Of a stretch of DNA of 32,478 nucleotides, positions 1-9,597 are shown piece by piece. Position 1 is the stretch's first letter. Each line of letters begins with the position of its first letter. Source of the stretch: Bordetella parapertussis. GTDB lineage: Bacteria; Pseudomonadota; Gammaproteobacteria; Burkholderiales; Burkholderiaceae_C. Where the stretch lies: positions 1-32,478 of the forward strand of contig CAMBXY010000002.1 of assembly GCA_945871945.1 (NCBI GenBank), written 5' to 3'. The translations under genes were made by a program, and so were the position numbers. The notes below the pieces were generated by a model that saw nothing but the letters and a program-made list of their open reading frames with translations, did not search any database and was not told the DNA's origin.

Positions 1-52
1 CGGCACCAACTTGGTGGTTGACGGCGCCTTGACCAAGGGCGTTCAGTTATAA
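1..52 (+). CDS. SDR-family oxidoreductase, C-terminal end only (partial)
   Basis: Reading from base 2, an open frame with no start in the window ends at TAA 50-52. Its last 16 residues include NLVVDGALT and resemble the C-terminus of short-chain dehydrogenase/reductases, where a VDGG-like motif lies close to the end. The rest of the gene is upstream of the window, so substrate and function cannot be given. Its stop overlaps the crtB stop (47-49 on the other strand), so the two genes converge with no spacer. The family call rests on a very short tail and is moderate at best. Confidence 0.6.
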   Translation, partial: GTNLVVDGALTKGVQL

Positions 53-1105
53 GTTTTTTGGTTTTTTCTCTAAGCGACTGTGCTCTAGGTTCTCAAACAA
101 GGACAGCATCCATTCGATGCGCTGGGGCATGGCGCGGTTGGGGAAACCACTCAAGGCCAAGCGCGATGAGGCGGTGTCTTGGCACTGCTCGACCAAGTAA
201 GCAATACCTGCCAGAGGCAGTGGTGGGTTGCGTTGGGTAAATATCCAACCCGCTTTTATACGTGCTTGTAGCAGCAAAACCGCTTTGCGAAAACCGCTGA
301 CCACTGCGCGGTGGTTCACAGAATCCAATTCACAACGGCGCAGTTCGTTGCCAATTTCGCCGTAAATCAAAGCGGCGGCCAAAATGGCCGAGCGGCAGTC
401 CCGCGGTAATTCGGCAATGCCAGCGGTGGAACGTTTGTAAAGACTGTCGGCCTCAACGAGCACACGGCTGATCACGTTTTGCACCGCTGGGTTGAGTGTG
501 GGCTTGGCCAGCCATTCTTGTGGGTTCAATCCTTCTTCGCGCATCCATTCCAAAGGCAAATAAACACGTTTGTTGCGCGCATCTTCACCGACATCGCGGG
601 CGATATTGGTGAGCTGCATGGCCACACCCAGCTCGCAGGCACGCGCCAAGGTAGAGGCCTGCTGCGGACCCATGATCCAGCACATCATCGCGCCCACACT
701 GCCCGCCACGCGTGCGGCATAGCCGTGCAAATCTTCCATGCTTTCATACTGCCTGCCGTGACCGTCCCAGGCAAAACCATCGAGCAAAGCGTCTAGCAAA
801 TGGCGCGGCAAGGCGTGTCGGTGCACCACGATGCTCAGGGCGCGGTCCTCCACGGTGTTCATGGGTGTGCCGGCATACATGAGGTCCAGGCGGTGATGCA
901 AAACCCGCAAACTGTCTTCGATCACACCGCCTTGGTCGACCATGTCGTCGGCCACTCGGCAAAACGCATACAAAGCGATGGCGGCCGAGCGCACACGTGA
1001 GGGTAAAAAACGGCTGGCTGCAAAAAAAGTTTTGGAGCCGCCGCGCATCATCTCGACGCAGGCGTCTAAATCGTTTTCAGCTTGGTCAGTGAACGGCAAA
1101 GGCAT
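47..1105 (-). CDS. crtB: Phytoene synthase CrtB
   Basis: Condenses two geranylgeranyl diphosphates into phytoene, the first committed carotenoid step. The 352-residue protein has both aspartate-rich motifs of the squalene/phytoene synthase family: DDMVD at about 53-57 and RDVGED at about 170-175. I place the start at ATG 1105 (MPLPFTDQ) rather than the upstream TTG at 1114. In the mRNA a GAGG lies 9 bases before this ATG but directly abuts the TTG. The start lies inside the end of crtI (overlap about 20 bases), so translation is probably coupled. It is the last gene of the minus-strand superoperon; its stop overlaps that of the convergent SDR gene and no clear terminator is visible inside the window. 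Confidence 0.95.
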   Translation of the reverse strand: MPLPFTDQAENDLDACVEMMRGGSKTFFAASRFLPSRVRSAAIALYAFCRVADDMVDQGGVIEDSLRVLHHRLDLMYAGTPMNTVEDRALSIVVHRHALPRHLLDALLDGFAWDGHGRQYESMEDLHGYAARVAGSVGAMMCWIMGPQQASTLARACELGVAMQLTNIARDVGEDARNKRVYLPLEWMREEGLNPQEWLAKPTLNPAVQNVISRVLVEADSLYKRSTAGIAELPRDCRSAILAAALIYGEIGNELRRCELDSVNHRAVVSGFRKAVLLLQARIKAGWIFTQRNPPLPLAGIAYLVEQCQDTASSRLALSGFPNRAMPQRIEWMLSLFENLEHSRLEKKPKNL

Positions 1106-2621
1106 GGGGCACAACCTCTTCTAATAATTTGGCAGACATCAACACACTGGGAACACCCGCGCCGGGCTGGCTGCTGGCACCCACCATGAATAAATTTTCC
1201 ACATCCTCGCTGCGGTTGTGTGGGCGAAACCAAGCGCTTTGGGTGAGCACGGGCTCCAAGCCAAAACCCGCGCCTTGGTAAGACCACAGACGGTCTTGAA
1301 AATCTTGTGGTGTAGAAACTTTGGAGCTGACCACATGTTGGTTTAAATCGGGCAATACCGAGTCTTGCAACACCGTGGCAATGGCTTGGCGGTACTGCTC
1401 GGTGACGGCGGGCCAATCGGTGCCGCTGCTCAGGTTGGGGACCACCGACAAGACATAAAAACTGTCGCAACCTTCGGGGGCCAGCGAGGGATCAGTGGCC
1501 GTGGGTCGGTACAAGTACAGGCTGAAGTCTTTGGCCAAATGGTGGTTCTTGAAAATATCTTGCAGCAGTTCTTTGTAGCGCGGCCCCAGCACCATCATGT
1601 GGTGAGGCACGTCCTTGTACTGGCGGTTGGTGCCAAAGTACCAAACAAACAAGCCGGAAGAGTATTTACCTTTGGCAATGCGTTTATCGGTCCAGCGAGC
1701 GCGGTGCTGCGGCTCGACCAGGTGCTTGTAAGTCCAAGCCGCGTCGCCGTTGCTCACCACAATGTCGGCGGGCACAAACTCGCCACTCTGCAGTTCAACA
1801 CCTACTGCCGCGCCTTCTTCCACCCGAATGCGCGTGACAGGGGCGTTGTAGTGAATAGGGATGTTGCGGCCTTTGATCAAGTTCACCAGTGCTTGCACGA
1901 TGGCACCGGTGCCGCCCATGGCCGAGTGCACGCCCCAGCGGTTTTCCAAAATATGGATGAGCGAGTAAACACAGGTGACTGAAAATGGGTTGCCCCCAAT
2001 CAGCAAGGGGTGAAAACTCATGACGATGCGCAACTTGGGGTGCTTGATGTGTTGCGCCACCATGCTGTAAATAGAGCGCCAGGCTTTCATGCGCATCAAT
2101 TTCGGCATGGCTTTGATAATTTTGGTGACGGAGTCAAAGGCAATCAAACCCATGTCCTGAAAACCCAGCTGAAAACATTGTTCAGAGGCTTTCATCAGGT
2201 TTTTAAAACCTTGCACATCTTCAGGGCTGAATTTGGCAACTTCAGCCAACATGGCTTGCTCGTTGTTGCTGTAGTCGAAATGCGTGCCATCATCAAAGCG
2301 GATGCGGTAAAACGGCGACATCAAACGCAGGTCGATGTGGTCTTTCATTTGTTTGCCGCACAGCGTGAACAGTTCTTCAATCAAATAGGGCAAGGTGATG
2401 ATGGTCGGGCCCGCGTCAAAGGTGAAGCCGTCTTGTTTGTGGACATAGGCACGACCACCAGCCATGTCTAATTTTTCGAAAATTTGAACTTGATAGCCTT
2501 TGACGCTGAGTCGAATGGCTGCGGCCAATCCGCCAAAACCGCTGCCGATGATGACGGCGCGGCGCGGTTGTTGGGGTACTTTGAAAATACTGCGATCGTC
2601 CAGGGTTCTGAATGCATTCAT
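1086..2621 (-). CDS. crtI: Phytoene desaturase CrtI
   Basis: FAD-dependent desaturase that converts phytoene to neurosporene or lycopene. The number of desaturation steps cannot be read from the sequence. The 511 residues are the usual length. An N-terminal dinucleotide-binding motif GSGFGG (about 26-31) is followed by EK (about 49-50) and AGGRA, and the C-terminus has the family signature VGASSQPGAGVPSVLMSAK. The start ATG overlaps the stop of puhE in an ATGA arrangement (2618-2621), so it is translationally coupled. With crtB it makes the early carotenoid backbone. crtE and the later genes (crtC, crtD, crtF or others) are outside the window, so the final carotenoid is unknown. Confidence 0.95.
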   Translation of the reverse strand: MNAFRTLDDRSIFKVPQQPRRAVIIGSGFGGLAAAIRLSVKGYQVQIFEKLDMAGGRAYVHKQDGFTFDAGPTIITLPYLIEELFTLCGKQMKDHIDLRLMSPFYRIRFDDGTHFDYSNNEQAMLAEVAKFSPEDVQGFKNLMKASEQCFQLGFQDMGLIAFDSVTKIIKAMPKLMRMKAWRSIYSMVAQHIKHPKLRIVMSFHPLLIGGNPFSVTCVYSLIHILENRWGVHSAMGGTGAIVQALVNLIKGRNIPIHYNAPVTRIRVEEGAAVGVELQSGEFVPADIVVSNGDAAWTYKHLVEPQHRARWTDKRIAKGKYSSGLFVWYFGTNRQYKDVPHHMMVLGPRYKELLQDIFKNHHLAKDFSLYLYRPTATDPSLAPEGCDSFYVLSVVPNLSSGTDWPAVTEQYRQAIATVLQDSVLPDLNQHVVSSKVSTPQDFQDRLWSYQGAGFGLEPVLTQSAWFRPHNRSEDVENLFMVGASSQPGAGVPSVLMSAKLLEEVVPHAFAVH

Positions 2622-3454
2622 GCGGGGTCCCCACGGTTAGGCAGTGCCACCGGAGCCGACAATTCGGTTGATGGTGCTTGACTGCGATAAGGACTGCGCT
2701 TCATGGCCCAGCCCCAGAGTTTTTGCAAGGGCAGGGCAAACACCATCAGCAAATGCTCAATGATGGCCAAGCCCAAAAGCGAAGACAACAACACCCACGC
2801 GGCATTGACCAAGACCAAACCGCTGGCCACTTCCCAGACCATCCAGCCCCAAGTGATGCAAGACACGCCCATGGTGAGATAAAAAAACAAGGTGACAGGT
2901 GCTTGTTTGAAATAGCTGCCGATATAGCGTAAGTGCACCGGTAAATACTGCTCACCCACAAACGGCACGCCAAAAAATAAATTCAGCTTGGCGCTCAAGC
3001 GCATACACCACAGCAGGGCAAAAGTGCATAAAGCCATGTGGTTGGGTTGGCCTTGCTGCATGACCAAAAGTACGCCGAAGTTGAGAATCAAAGCCAGTTC
3101 ATGGTGAAGCAAAACCTGCGCTGATTGGATAAAGCGTTGGCGAAAATTTAAACCTGCATCGAGCGCCACACGCCGCGGACCTGTGAGCCATCCGGTGAGA
3201 AAGGCCATTTCATGCCAACTCCACATGGCAATCACGCTGAGAAAACCAATGTAGGCGTTGAGCACAGAATGCGAGCGCATGCTGATAGAGGCCGTCCACA
3301 GCCCCAAGCCCAGCAAAAAACTCAAACCGCACATGCTCCAGCGAAAACTTGCCGAGGGCAGTCGCACCAACCACAAAATAGCGCCCGTGCCCAGCCACCA
3401 ACTGAGCAAGGCAAAAAGTGCCGCTCCCAAACTGGAGGAGAAAAAATCGGTCAT
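2618..3454 (-). CDS. puhE: Photosynthetic complex assembly protein PuhE (DUF3623)
   Basis: Integral membrane protein of 278 residues with about seven hydrophobic segments, matching the PuhE/'putative photosynthetic complex assembly protein 2' family (DUF3623). Members are found only in photosynthesis gene clusters, typically next to acsF and puhC as here, and affect assembly of the reaction centre/LH1 core; the exact role is not settled. Recognisable segments include SWHEMAFLTGW, LHHELALI and NLFFGVPFVGEQYLP. It starts 12 bases after the acsF stop and shares a 4-base overlap with crtI. The polar C-terminus after about residue 250 is probably cytoplasmic. Confidence 0.88.
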   Translation of the reverse strand: MTDFFSSSLGAALFALLSWWLGTGAILWLVRLPSASFRWSMCGLSFLLGLGLWTASISMRSHSVLNAYIGFLSVIAMWSWHEMAFLTGWLTGPRRVALDAGLNFRQRFIQSAQVLLHHELALILNFGVLLVMQQGQPNHMALCTFALLWCMRLSAKLNLFFGVPFVGEQYLPVHLRYIGSYFKQAPVTLFFYLTMGVSCITWGWMVWEVASGLVLVNAAWVLLSSLLGLAIIEHLLMVFALPLQKLWGWAMKRSPYRSQAPSTELSAPVALPNRGDPA

Positions 3455-3466
3455 ATTGAAAATGCT

Positions 3467-4579
3467 TTACCAGGCCGGCTGAACCCGGATTTCTTGGGGC
3501 AAGGTGTTGCGCTTGACAGGCAATAAATACAAGCGGCCAAAAGTGAAAGCAGCACCTAGGGCGCTTTTCGCTTGACCCCACAAGCCCATCACACCACCGC
3601 GCTCCTTGGCTTTGGCGTTGGCGATAGACAAATCAACCAAGCGCGTCATGCAAGCGCGGAAAGTAGGGTGGTCGATATCGACTTCCACGGGAAAGACTTG
3701 ACGCGCAATTTCCGACGTGATGCGAAACACCTCGTAGTCGTATTCGGTTGATTTGAATCCCATGGCTTGGTGCAACAAGGGACGGGTATGGTCGCGCACA
3801 TACATGGTGGCGTAGACCGCCACAATAAAAAAGCGAATCCACAGCAAATTGATGCCACGCAGCAAGGCGGGTTGTGAACGCATGATGAGGGCGAAAGACT
3901 CGCCATGGCGGAACTCGTCGTTGCACCAACGCTCGAACCAACGGAAGATGGGATGAAAGCGTTTGTCGGGGTTGCTTTCGAGTTGACGATAGATGGTGAT
4001 GTAGCGGGCGTAGCCAATCTTCTCGGACAAATAGGTGGCGTAAAAAATGAATTTAGGCTTGAAGAAGGTGTAAGACTTGGTGCGTTTGAGTTGCCCCAAG
4101 TCGATGCCCAAATCGAAGTCTTTGAGCGACTGGTTGATGAAACCTGCGTGGCGGGATTCATCTCGTGCCATATAGGTCATGAGCTGCTTGATGTCGGGGT
4201 TGGTGACATTTTTACGAACCTCGTTGTACAAAATGCAACCGGAGAATTCGGAGGTCAGCGAGCTGATGAGGAAGTCCAAAAATTCTTGACGCATCTCAGG
4301 GGAGAGTTGCGGCATCAGGGTTTTGACTTCTTCGGCAAATTGCGCGTCGCGTTGAAAGTGGTCGTGGTTGTTATCGCCCTCATACTCTTTCATCATGACG
4401 TCCCACTCTGCGCGCACTGACTCAATATTTAAGCGGTCCATGGCGGCAAAGTCGGTGGTGTAAAAGCGCGGGCTCAGCACGGTGTTGCGAACAGCTTTGG
4501 CGTTGGCATCCGCGGCGCTTTCCACACTGCCTATAAGCAGTTCTACGTGATCGAATTCCATCGCTGCGGTGGTGGTCAT
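3467..4579 (-). CDS. acsF: Mg-protoporphyrin IX monomethyl ester oxidative cyclase AcsF
   Basis: Oxygen-dependent diiron enzyme that forms the fifth (E) ring, giving divinyl protochlorophyllide. The 370-residue protein shows the two ExxH metal-binding motifs, DESRH (about 140-144) and DEFRHGE (about 221-227). An AGGAG ribosome binding site lies 7 bases before ATG 4579. It sits between puhC (3-base gap) and puhE. This enzyme needs O2. The radical-SAM alternative BchE is not in the window, which supports an aerobic phototroph but does not exclude a bchE elsewhere. In Rubrivivax the same enzyme was the first AcsF characterised, and betaproteobacteria commonly carry it at this place in the puh region. 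Confidence 0.95.
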   Translation of the reverse strand: MTTTAAMEFDHVELLIGSVESAADANAKAVRNTVLSPRFYTTDFAAMDRLNIESVRAEWDVMMKEYEGDNNHDHFQRDAQFAEEVKTLMPQLSPEMRQEFLDFLISSLTSEFSGCILYNEVRKNVTNPDIKQLMTYMARDESRHAGFINQSLKDFDLGIDLGQLKRTKSYTFFKPKFIFYATYLSEKIGYARYITIYRQLESNPDKRFHPIFRWFERWCNDEFRHGESFALIMRSQPALLRGINLLWIRFFIVAVYATMYVRDHTRPLLHQAMGFKSTEYDYEVFRITSEIARQVFPVEVDIDHPTFRACMTRLVDLSIANAKAKERGGVMGLWGQAKSALGAAFTFGRLYLLPVKRNTLPQEIRVQPAW

Positions 4580-4582
4580 GGT

Positions 4583-5065
4583 TTACTCCTGAGAGGCTGA
4601 TACTGAGGTTGAGGATGCAGGCGCGGGTTGCAATTTGGCAAAAGAAGCCATATTGGTTGGGCCAAAAGATTCAAGATTGATGCGTTGTCCGGTGGCCGGG
4701 TCAAGCAGCGTCAGGCGTCCATCGGTGTGCCCGATGAGCTCGAATGTGGGGCCAGACCCAATGCCGCGGCGCATGCGATCACGCGAAAGCGTGCGCAAGA
4801 TACCGCGCACAAAACCTTGCTCACCCACAAAGCGGGTAATTTCTACAGCGGATTGGCCCTCCATCACAGCGACATCGCCATTGGGACGGTCTTCAAACCG
4901 CAGTGTGCGTTGCCAACTCACAGATTTTTGGTCTTGCGGGATTTCCATGCCTTGGCCACGCAGCACGGCGACGACCAAGACCACGCTGGCCAAAAAACCC
5001 ATAAATATCCAGCCGGTAAGGCCGTGGCGGCCGGGCAATCCGTCGTTGGCAAGGCTAGGGTTCAT
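4583..5065 (-). CDS. puhC: Photosynthetic complex assembly protein PuhC
   Basis: A 160-residue protein with one N-terminal membrane segment (GWIFMGFLASVVLVVAVL, about 18-35) followed by a soluble domain expected in the periplasm. In Rhodobacter, PuhC supports assembly of the reaction centre/LH1 complex. The soluble part contains RFEDRPNGDVAV and VGEQGFVRGILRTLSRDR, which resemble conserved PuhC stretches. The start ATG overlaps the puhB stop (ATGA at 5062-5065), and acsF follows after three bases. The identification relies on length, topology and position between puhB and acsF as well as sequence; the family is poorly conserved. Confidence 0.88.
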   Translation of the reverse strand: MNPSLANDGLPGRHGLTGWIFMGFLASVVLVVAVLRGQGMEIPQDQKSVSWQRTLRFEDRPNGDVAVMEGQSAVEITRFVGEQGFVRGILRTLSRDRMRRGIGSGPTFELIGHTDGRLTLLDPATGQRINLESFGPTNMASFAKLQPAPASSTSVSASQE

Positions 5066-5727
5066 GTTGCAATTTCTTGAGTGGAAGCGCGAGTGCCGGT
5101 GGCGGATGGTGCAGTGTCACCCAGCATCACTGGCATGTGCGGGTTGACAGCTTGCCAAGCTTGCACAATGCGTTCGCCTACATCGCTGACATTGGCAATG
5201 CAGCGCAAACTAGGCTCGGGGTGGCGCAGCACCCAAGGGCGTGCATGGGGCCATAAATTGAGCCAAGCGATATGGTCGTTGCCGGCCAACTTCAGTGCGA
5301 TATCGCCGCTGCCGTCGGCATTGGTTTTAAGTGAGGCGCCGGCCAACATGCGCAAAGGCAAATTGAAGGTGAGGGTCAGCACCACCCCAATGCGCATGAC
5401 CACCCGCTTGTTGGTCAAGGTGTACATGGCCGTGCTGGCTGTCAGCCAAGCCATGAGGCTGAGAATGGCCAGCGCCATGGCGCTGAGCACAAAGCTCAGC
5501 ACCAAGGGCTTGAACACATTGCGCTCGGGTTCACCCAGCAAATAGGCGGCTTGCAGCAGCATCATGACGGCGAAATACCAAGCCAAGGTGCGCACATGAA
5601 ATACATCAATGGCAACTTGTTTCCATCTGGGTGCACCTTGCCAAATCAGCCGCTCGTCGGCAGGCAAGGCTTGAGGAAGCCCCAGCACCTCCTCGAATTC
5701 GTGTTCGTGGTGGGGATTGACTATCAA
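5062..5727 (-). CDS. puhB: Photosynthetic complex assembly protein PuhB
   Basis: A 221-residue membrane protein with two close hydrophobic segments (about 48-65 and 80-100) and a bacterial PH-like domain. PuhB in Rhodobacter is an assembly factor for the reaction centre. The N-terminus reads LPADERLIWQGAPRWK, the usual family opening. No ATG is available near the beginning; the start I support is TTG at 5725-5727, which overlaps the puhA stop as TTGA. An AGGAG lies 8 bases upstream, inside the end of puhA. The next methionines are inside the first membrane segment and would remove the conserved opening. Confidence 0.9.
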   Translation of the reverse strand: MIVNPHHEHEFEEVLGLPQALPADERLIWQGAPRWKQVAIDVFHVRTLAWYFAVMMLLQAAYLLGEPERNVFKPLVLSFVLSAMALAILSLMAWLTASTAMYTLTNKRVVMRIGVVLTLTFNLPLRMLAGASLKTNADGSGDIALKLAGNDHIAWLNLWPHARPWVLRHPEPSLRCIANVSDVGERIVQAWQAVNPHMPVMLGDTAPSATGTRASTQEIAT

Positions 5728-6485
5728 AACATGGGCTCCTGACGTTCGGGTGTGGCGTACAAAGTACCCGCACCGTAATAAGCAGTGATTTTTTCTTCTT
5801 CGAGCAAGGTGATTTGTTCCATGCTCTTGGTTTGCGGCACATTGGCAAATTGGCCGGCCAAGATGGCACCCACAAACACACCCTTGGATTTGATGCGTGA
5901 GAAGGTCATGGGCAGTAATACAGTCTGACCTCCCGTGAGGCTCACCTCAAGGTAGCGAAACATCATTTCAGCGCGGTCAATCCACAGGTCTTTGACGGTG
6001 CCAGCCAACTGCTTGTCGGCGCCGTAAACAGGTAAACCACGGGGGTCGACATCTTGGGACATGACGCCATGGTCGGCAGCGATGCGCAAAGGCACGATCT
6101 TGATGTGGTTGCCGTGGTAGAGGTCGGGTTCATCCGCACGGGCTGCCCAAGCGCCTGGGCCCACGCCCGCCAACAAGGGGTCGCCCACGGGCTCTAGGGG
6201 TGCGCCCAACCAACTGTGTGTGGGTTGCGCCGAGTAAGTGCTGTCTAAGCGGTTGTAATCCGGCGCCAAGACTTCACGGCCATCAGCCAGTTTGTAAACC
6301 TTGGGCTCGGGTATGGGCCAGCCGGTTTGCTTAGGGCCCCCTTCGGCGCGGCCGTTGTCCAACGGATAACCCTCGCGGTGGCCTTCGCGTACGAGGTAAA
6401 AAATCAAACCCGCAAAAAAAGCCCAAAACATGTAGAGCACGATTTGTGCAACATCAACATACTGGGTAATAGCACCTGTTTCCAT
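5724..6485 (-). CDS. puhA: Photosynthetic reaction centre H subunit PuhA
   Basis: The H subunit caps the cytoplasmic face of the type II reaction centre and controls proton access to the secondary quinone. The 253-residue protein has one N-terminal transmembrane helix (about 10-32) and then a PRC-barrel domain with the motif DPRGLPVYGAD (about 146-156). ATG 6485 is preceded by AAGGAGA at good spacing. It follows lhaA after 37 bases, the largest gap in the superoperon, where I see no PpsR box. It overlaps puhB by four bases. The L, M and cytochrome subunits (puf operon) that it joins are not in the window. Confidence 0.97.
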   Translation of the reverse strand: METGAITQYVDVAQIVLYMFWAFFAGLIFYLVREGHREGYPLDNGRAEGGPKQTGWPIPEPKVYKLADGREVLAPDYNRLDSTYSAQPTHSWLGAPLEPVGDPLLAGVGPGAWAARADEPDLYHGNHIKIVPLRIAADHGVMSQDVDPRGLPVYGADKQLAGTVKDLWIDRAEMMFRYLEVSLTGGQTVLLPMTFSRIKSKGVFVGAILAGQFANVPQTKSMEQITLLEEEKITAYYGAGTLYATPERQEPMF

Positions 6486-6522
6486 GGCAAGTCTCCTTAT
6501 AGTGCGCCTGACAAAAAATCAT

Positions 6523-7941
6523 TCAACCTGGCAGTTCTGCCAGCCCCAAACCTCGAGACCTTGAGGCCAAAGCCGGCTTACGGCTGACCAAGGGCCCCAA
6601 AGCAATCAACACCACAAACATCATGACCATCTCGGTCTGAAAAACAAAGTTGTAGCCAGTCACGTCGGAGACCAGCACTTCGCCCAACCATCCTTGGGTA
6701 GCTAATCCCCCGACCACGTCTCGGGCGACGCCGCCCAAGGCCATGGCGATACCCGAGGCCGTGGCCTGTACCGCACCCCAAGCGCCCAGCACCATGCCAG
6801 CGTGTTTGGATTCAGCCATCTCCATGGCGGTCAGCAACATGCCCACCGAGAACAAACCACCGCCAAAACCAATCAAGGCAGCACCTGTTTGAAACATCAG
6901 CGCTGAGCCCAAGGGGGCAGAAAAAATAACGCAAGCAAAAGCGGGCAAACCCAGCAAAGCACCCATGGCTGCCAGCCTGACCGCGTCAATATGGCGCAGC
7001 ATGCGGGTCGACAGCACAAAGGCCAGCAAAGCCCCGCCGGCACTCAAAGCGGTGAGGCCGCTGGTTGAGCCCACACCCAAGCCCAGTATTTGGCCGCCAT
7101 AGGGTTCGAGCACGATGTCTTGCATGCTGAAAGCCGCCGAGCCCAAACCCACGGTCCACAAAAACCGCTTCATATGCGGCACTTCGATGAAGGCGCGCCA
7201 GTTTTGCGAGAAGCCATCGGGTTCGCGTGCGCCGCGTTTGGCGCTGCGGGCTTCTTGTTTCCACAGCGAGATGAGATTGATGAAGACGACGATGGTGGCA
7301 CAGCCTTGCACCGCTTGAATCAGTCGAAGGGGCGAGAAATTGGCCAACAACAGACTGAGCAAGCCGCTGCCCAAAATGAGACCCACCAAGAGCATGGCAT
7401 AAAGCAAGGCCACCACGCGGGGGCGCTTGTCTGCGGGGGCAACGTCGGTGGCCAGGGCTAAGCCGGCGGTTTGGGTGATTTGTATGCCTGCACCCACCAG
7501 CAAGAACGCCAGAACAGCGCCGATGCGGCCCACCAGTACAAAGCCTTCGCGGGGCTCGCTCAGGTTCATCAGGGCGAATGGCATGATGGCCAAGCCGCCA
7601 AACATCAGCAAACTGCCCATCCACATATAAGGAATACGACGCAAGCCCAAGGCGGAAGGATGGGTGTCGCTACGGTAGCCAATCAGGGCGCGCAGCGGTG
7701 CAAACACCAAAGGCAAGGCCACGGCAATAGCCACCCAAGCCGCAGGCACTGCCAATTCGACAATCATCACGCGGTTCAAGGTGCCCACCAACAGCGCCAT
7801 GGTCAAGCCTATGGACAGCTGAAACATCGCCAAGCGCAACATACGACCCAGCGGCAACTCTGGCGACGCTGCGTCCGCAAAAGGCACGTACTGCATCATC
7901 AGCGACTGCATCCATGCGGGGGGGCGAAAGGCAAACTTCAT
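6523..7941 (-). CDS. lhaA: Light-harvesting complex assembly protein LhaA (PucC/BCH family)
   Basis: Major-facilitator-like membrane protein of 472 residues with about 12 hydrophobic segments, in the BCH1/PucC family that helps assemble LH1 or delivers bacteriochlorophyll to it. Its place directly before puhA matches LhaA rather than the pucC paralogue linked to LH2. Family-typical stretches are FAPLRALIGYRSD, RRIPYMWMGS and FGGGLFSVGMLLTAM. I start it at ATG 7941, because this ATG overlaps the bchM stop as ATGA. An upstream ATG at 7959 would add six residues inside bchM. Confidence 0.92.
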   Translation of the reverse strand: MKFAFRPPAWMQSLMMQYVPFADAASPELPLGRMLRLAMFQLSIGLTMALLVGTLNRVMIVELAVPAAWVAIAVALPLVFAPLRALIGYRSDTHPSALGLRRIPYMWMGSLLMFGGLAIMPFALMNLSEPREGFVLVGRIGAVLAFLLVGAGIQITQTAGLALATDVAPADKRPRVVALLYAMLLVGLILGSGLLSLLLANFSPLRLIQAVQGCATIVVFINLISLWKQEARSAKRGAREPDGFSQNWRAFIEVPHMKRFLWTVGLGSAAFSMQDIVLEPYGGQILGLGVGSTSGLTALSAGGALLAFVLSTRMLRHIDAVRLAAMGALLGLPAFACVIFSAPLGSALMFQTGAALIGFGGGLFSVGMLLTAMEMAESKHAGMVLGAWGAVQATASGIAMALGGVARDVVGGLATQGWLGEVLVSDVTGYNFVFQTEMVMMFVVLIALGPLVSRKPALASRSRGLGLAELPG

Positions 7942-8663
7942 GTGCGCTTCCATTCCCAAGCTTGCGAGGTGTAAAAGCCGCTGGAGACGCGCTTCATTTG
8001 GCCTGGACGCCAGCCGTGTTGGCGCACCTCGCGCTCGATATACACATGCAAAGTGGTTTGGCGAATCGGGGCGAGCTGGGGCGAGCGGTCTGTGCGCGGG
8101 AACAAGCGCCCCATGGCATGGGCCGTGGCCAACAGCGGCGAGTGCGGTGCAAAAGTAAACAACACCGAATGGCGGGTGCGCTTGGTGAGGGCTTCAACCG
8201 CGTTGGCGATGGTTTGGGTGTCGTAATGGATGAGCGAGTCCATGCACACCACATGGTCGAACTCGCCGTGCTCGGGGCTGAGCATGTCGCCGGACAAAAA
8301 AGTGATGCTGCCGCCTTGGGCGCTGAGCGCGGGGTTGCTTAAAAGCTCTTGGGCATGGCGCTCGCGGGCCAAATTCACCAAAGTGGGCGAGAGGTCGATG
8401 GCCAGCACCTCGGCGCCGCGCAGCATGGCTATCTGTGCCAAAGCGCCGGTGCCGCAACCTGCGTCTAGCAGCCTTAAGCCCCGCATGTCTTGGGGCAGCC
8501 AAGACAAAAGTGTGTGGCGCATTTCATCGCGGCCTTTGCGCACGGTGGCGCGTATGCGCCCCACCGGGGCATTGGAGGTGAGTACCTCCCATGCCTTGGC
8601 TGCTGTGCGGTCGAAATAGTGTTCTATTTCGCCACGGCGCGCTACATAACTGGCTTGGTTCAT
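7938..8663 (-). CDS. bchM: Mg-protoporphyrin IX methyltransferase BchM
   Basis: Transfers a methyl group from S-adenosylmethionine to the ring C propionate of Mg-protoporphyrin IX, making the substrate of AcsF. The 241-residue protein carries a class I methyltransferase SAM site, LDAGCGTGAL (about 66-75), followed by an acidic AIDLS strand. I chose ATG 8663 (MNQASYVARRGEIEHYF), which matches the family opening and lies one base after the bchL stop. An ATG at 8687 would add eight residues that overlap bchL. The stop overlaps the lhaA start. Confidence 0.95.
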   Translation of the reverse strand: MNQASYVARRGEIEHYFDRTAAKAWEVLTSNAPVGRIRATVRKGRDEMRHTLLSWLPQDMRGLRLLDAGCGTGALAQIAMLRGAEVLAIDLSPTLVNLARERHAQELLSNPALSAQGGSITFLSGDMLSPEHGEFDHVVCMDSLIHYDTQTIANAVEALTKRTRHSVLFTFAPHSPLLATAHAMGRLFPRTDRSPQLAPIRQTTLHVYIEREVRQHGWRPGQMKRVSSGFYTSQAWEWKRT

Positions 8664-8664
8664 C

Positions 8665-9597
<933 letters not shown>

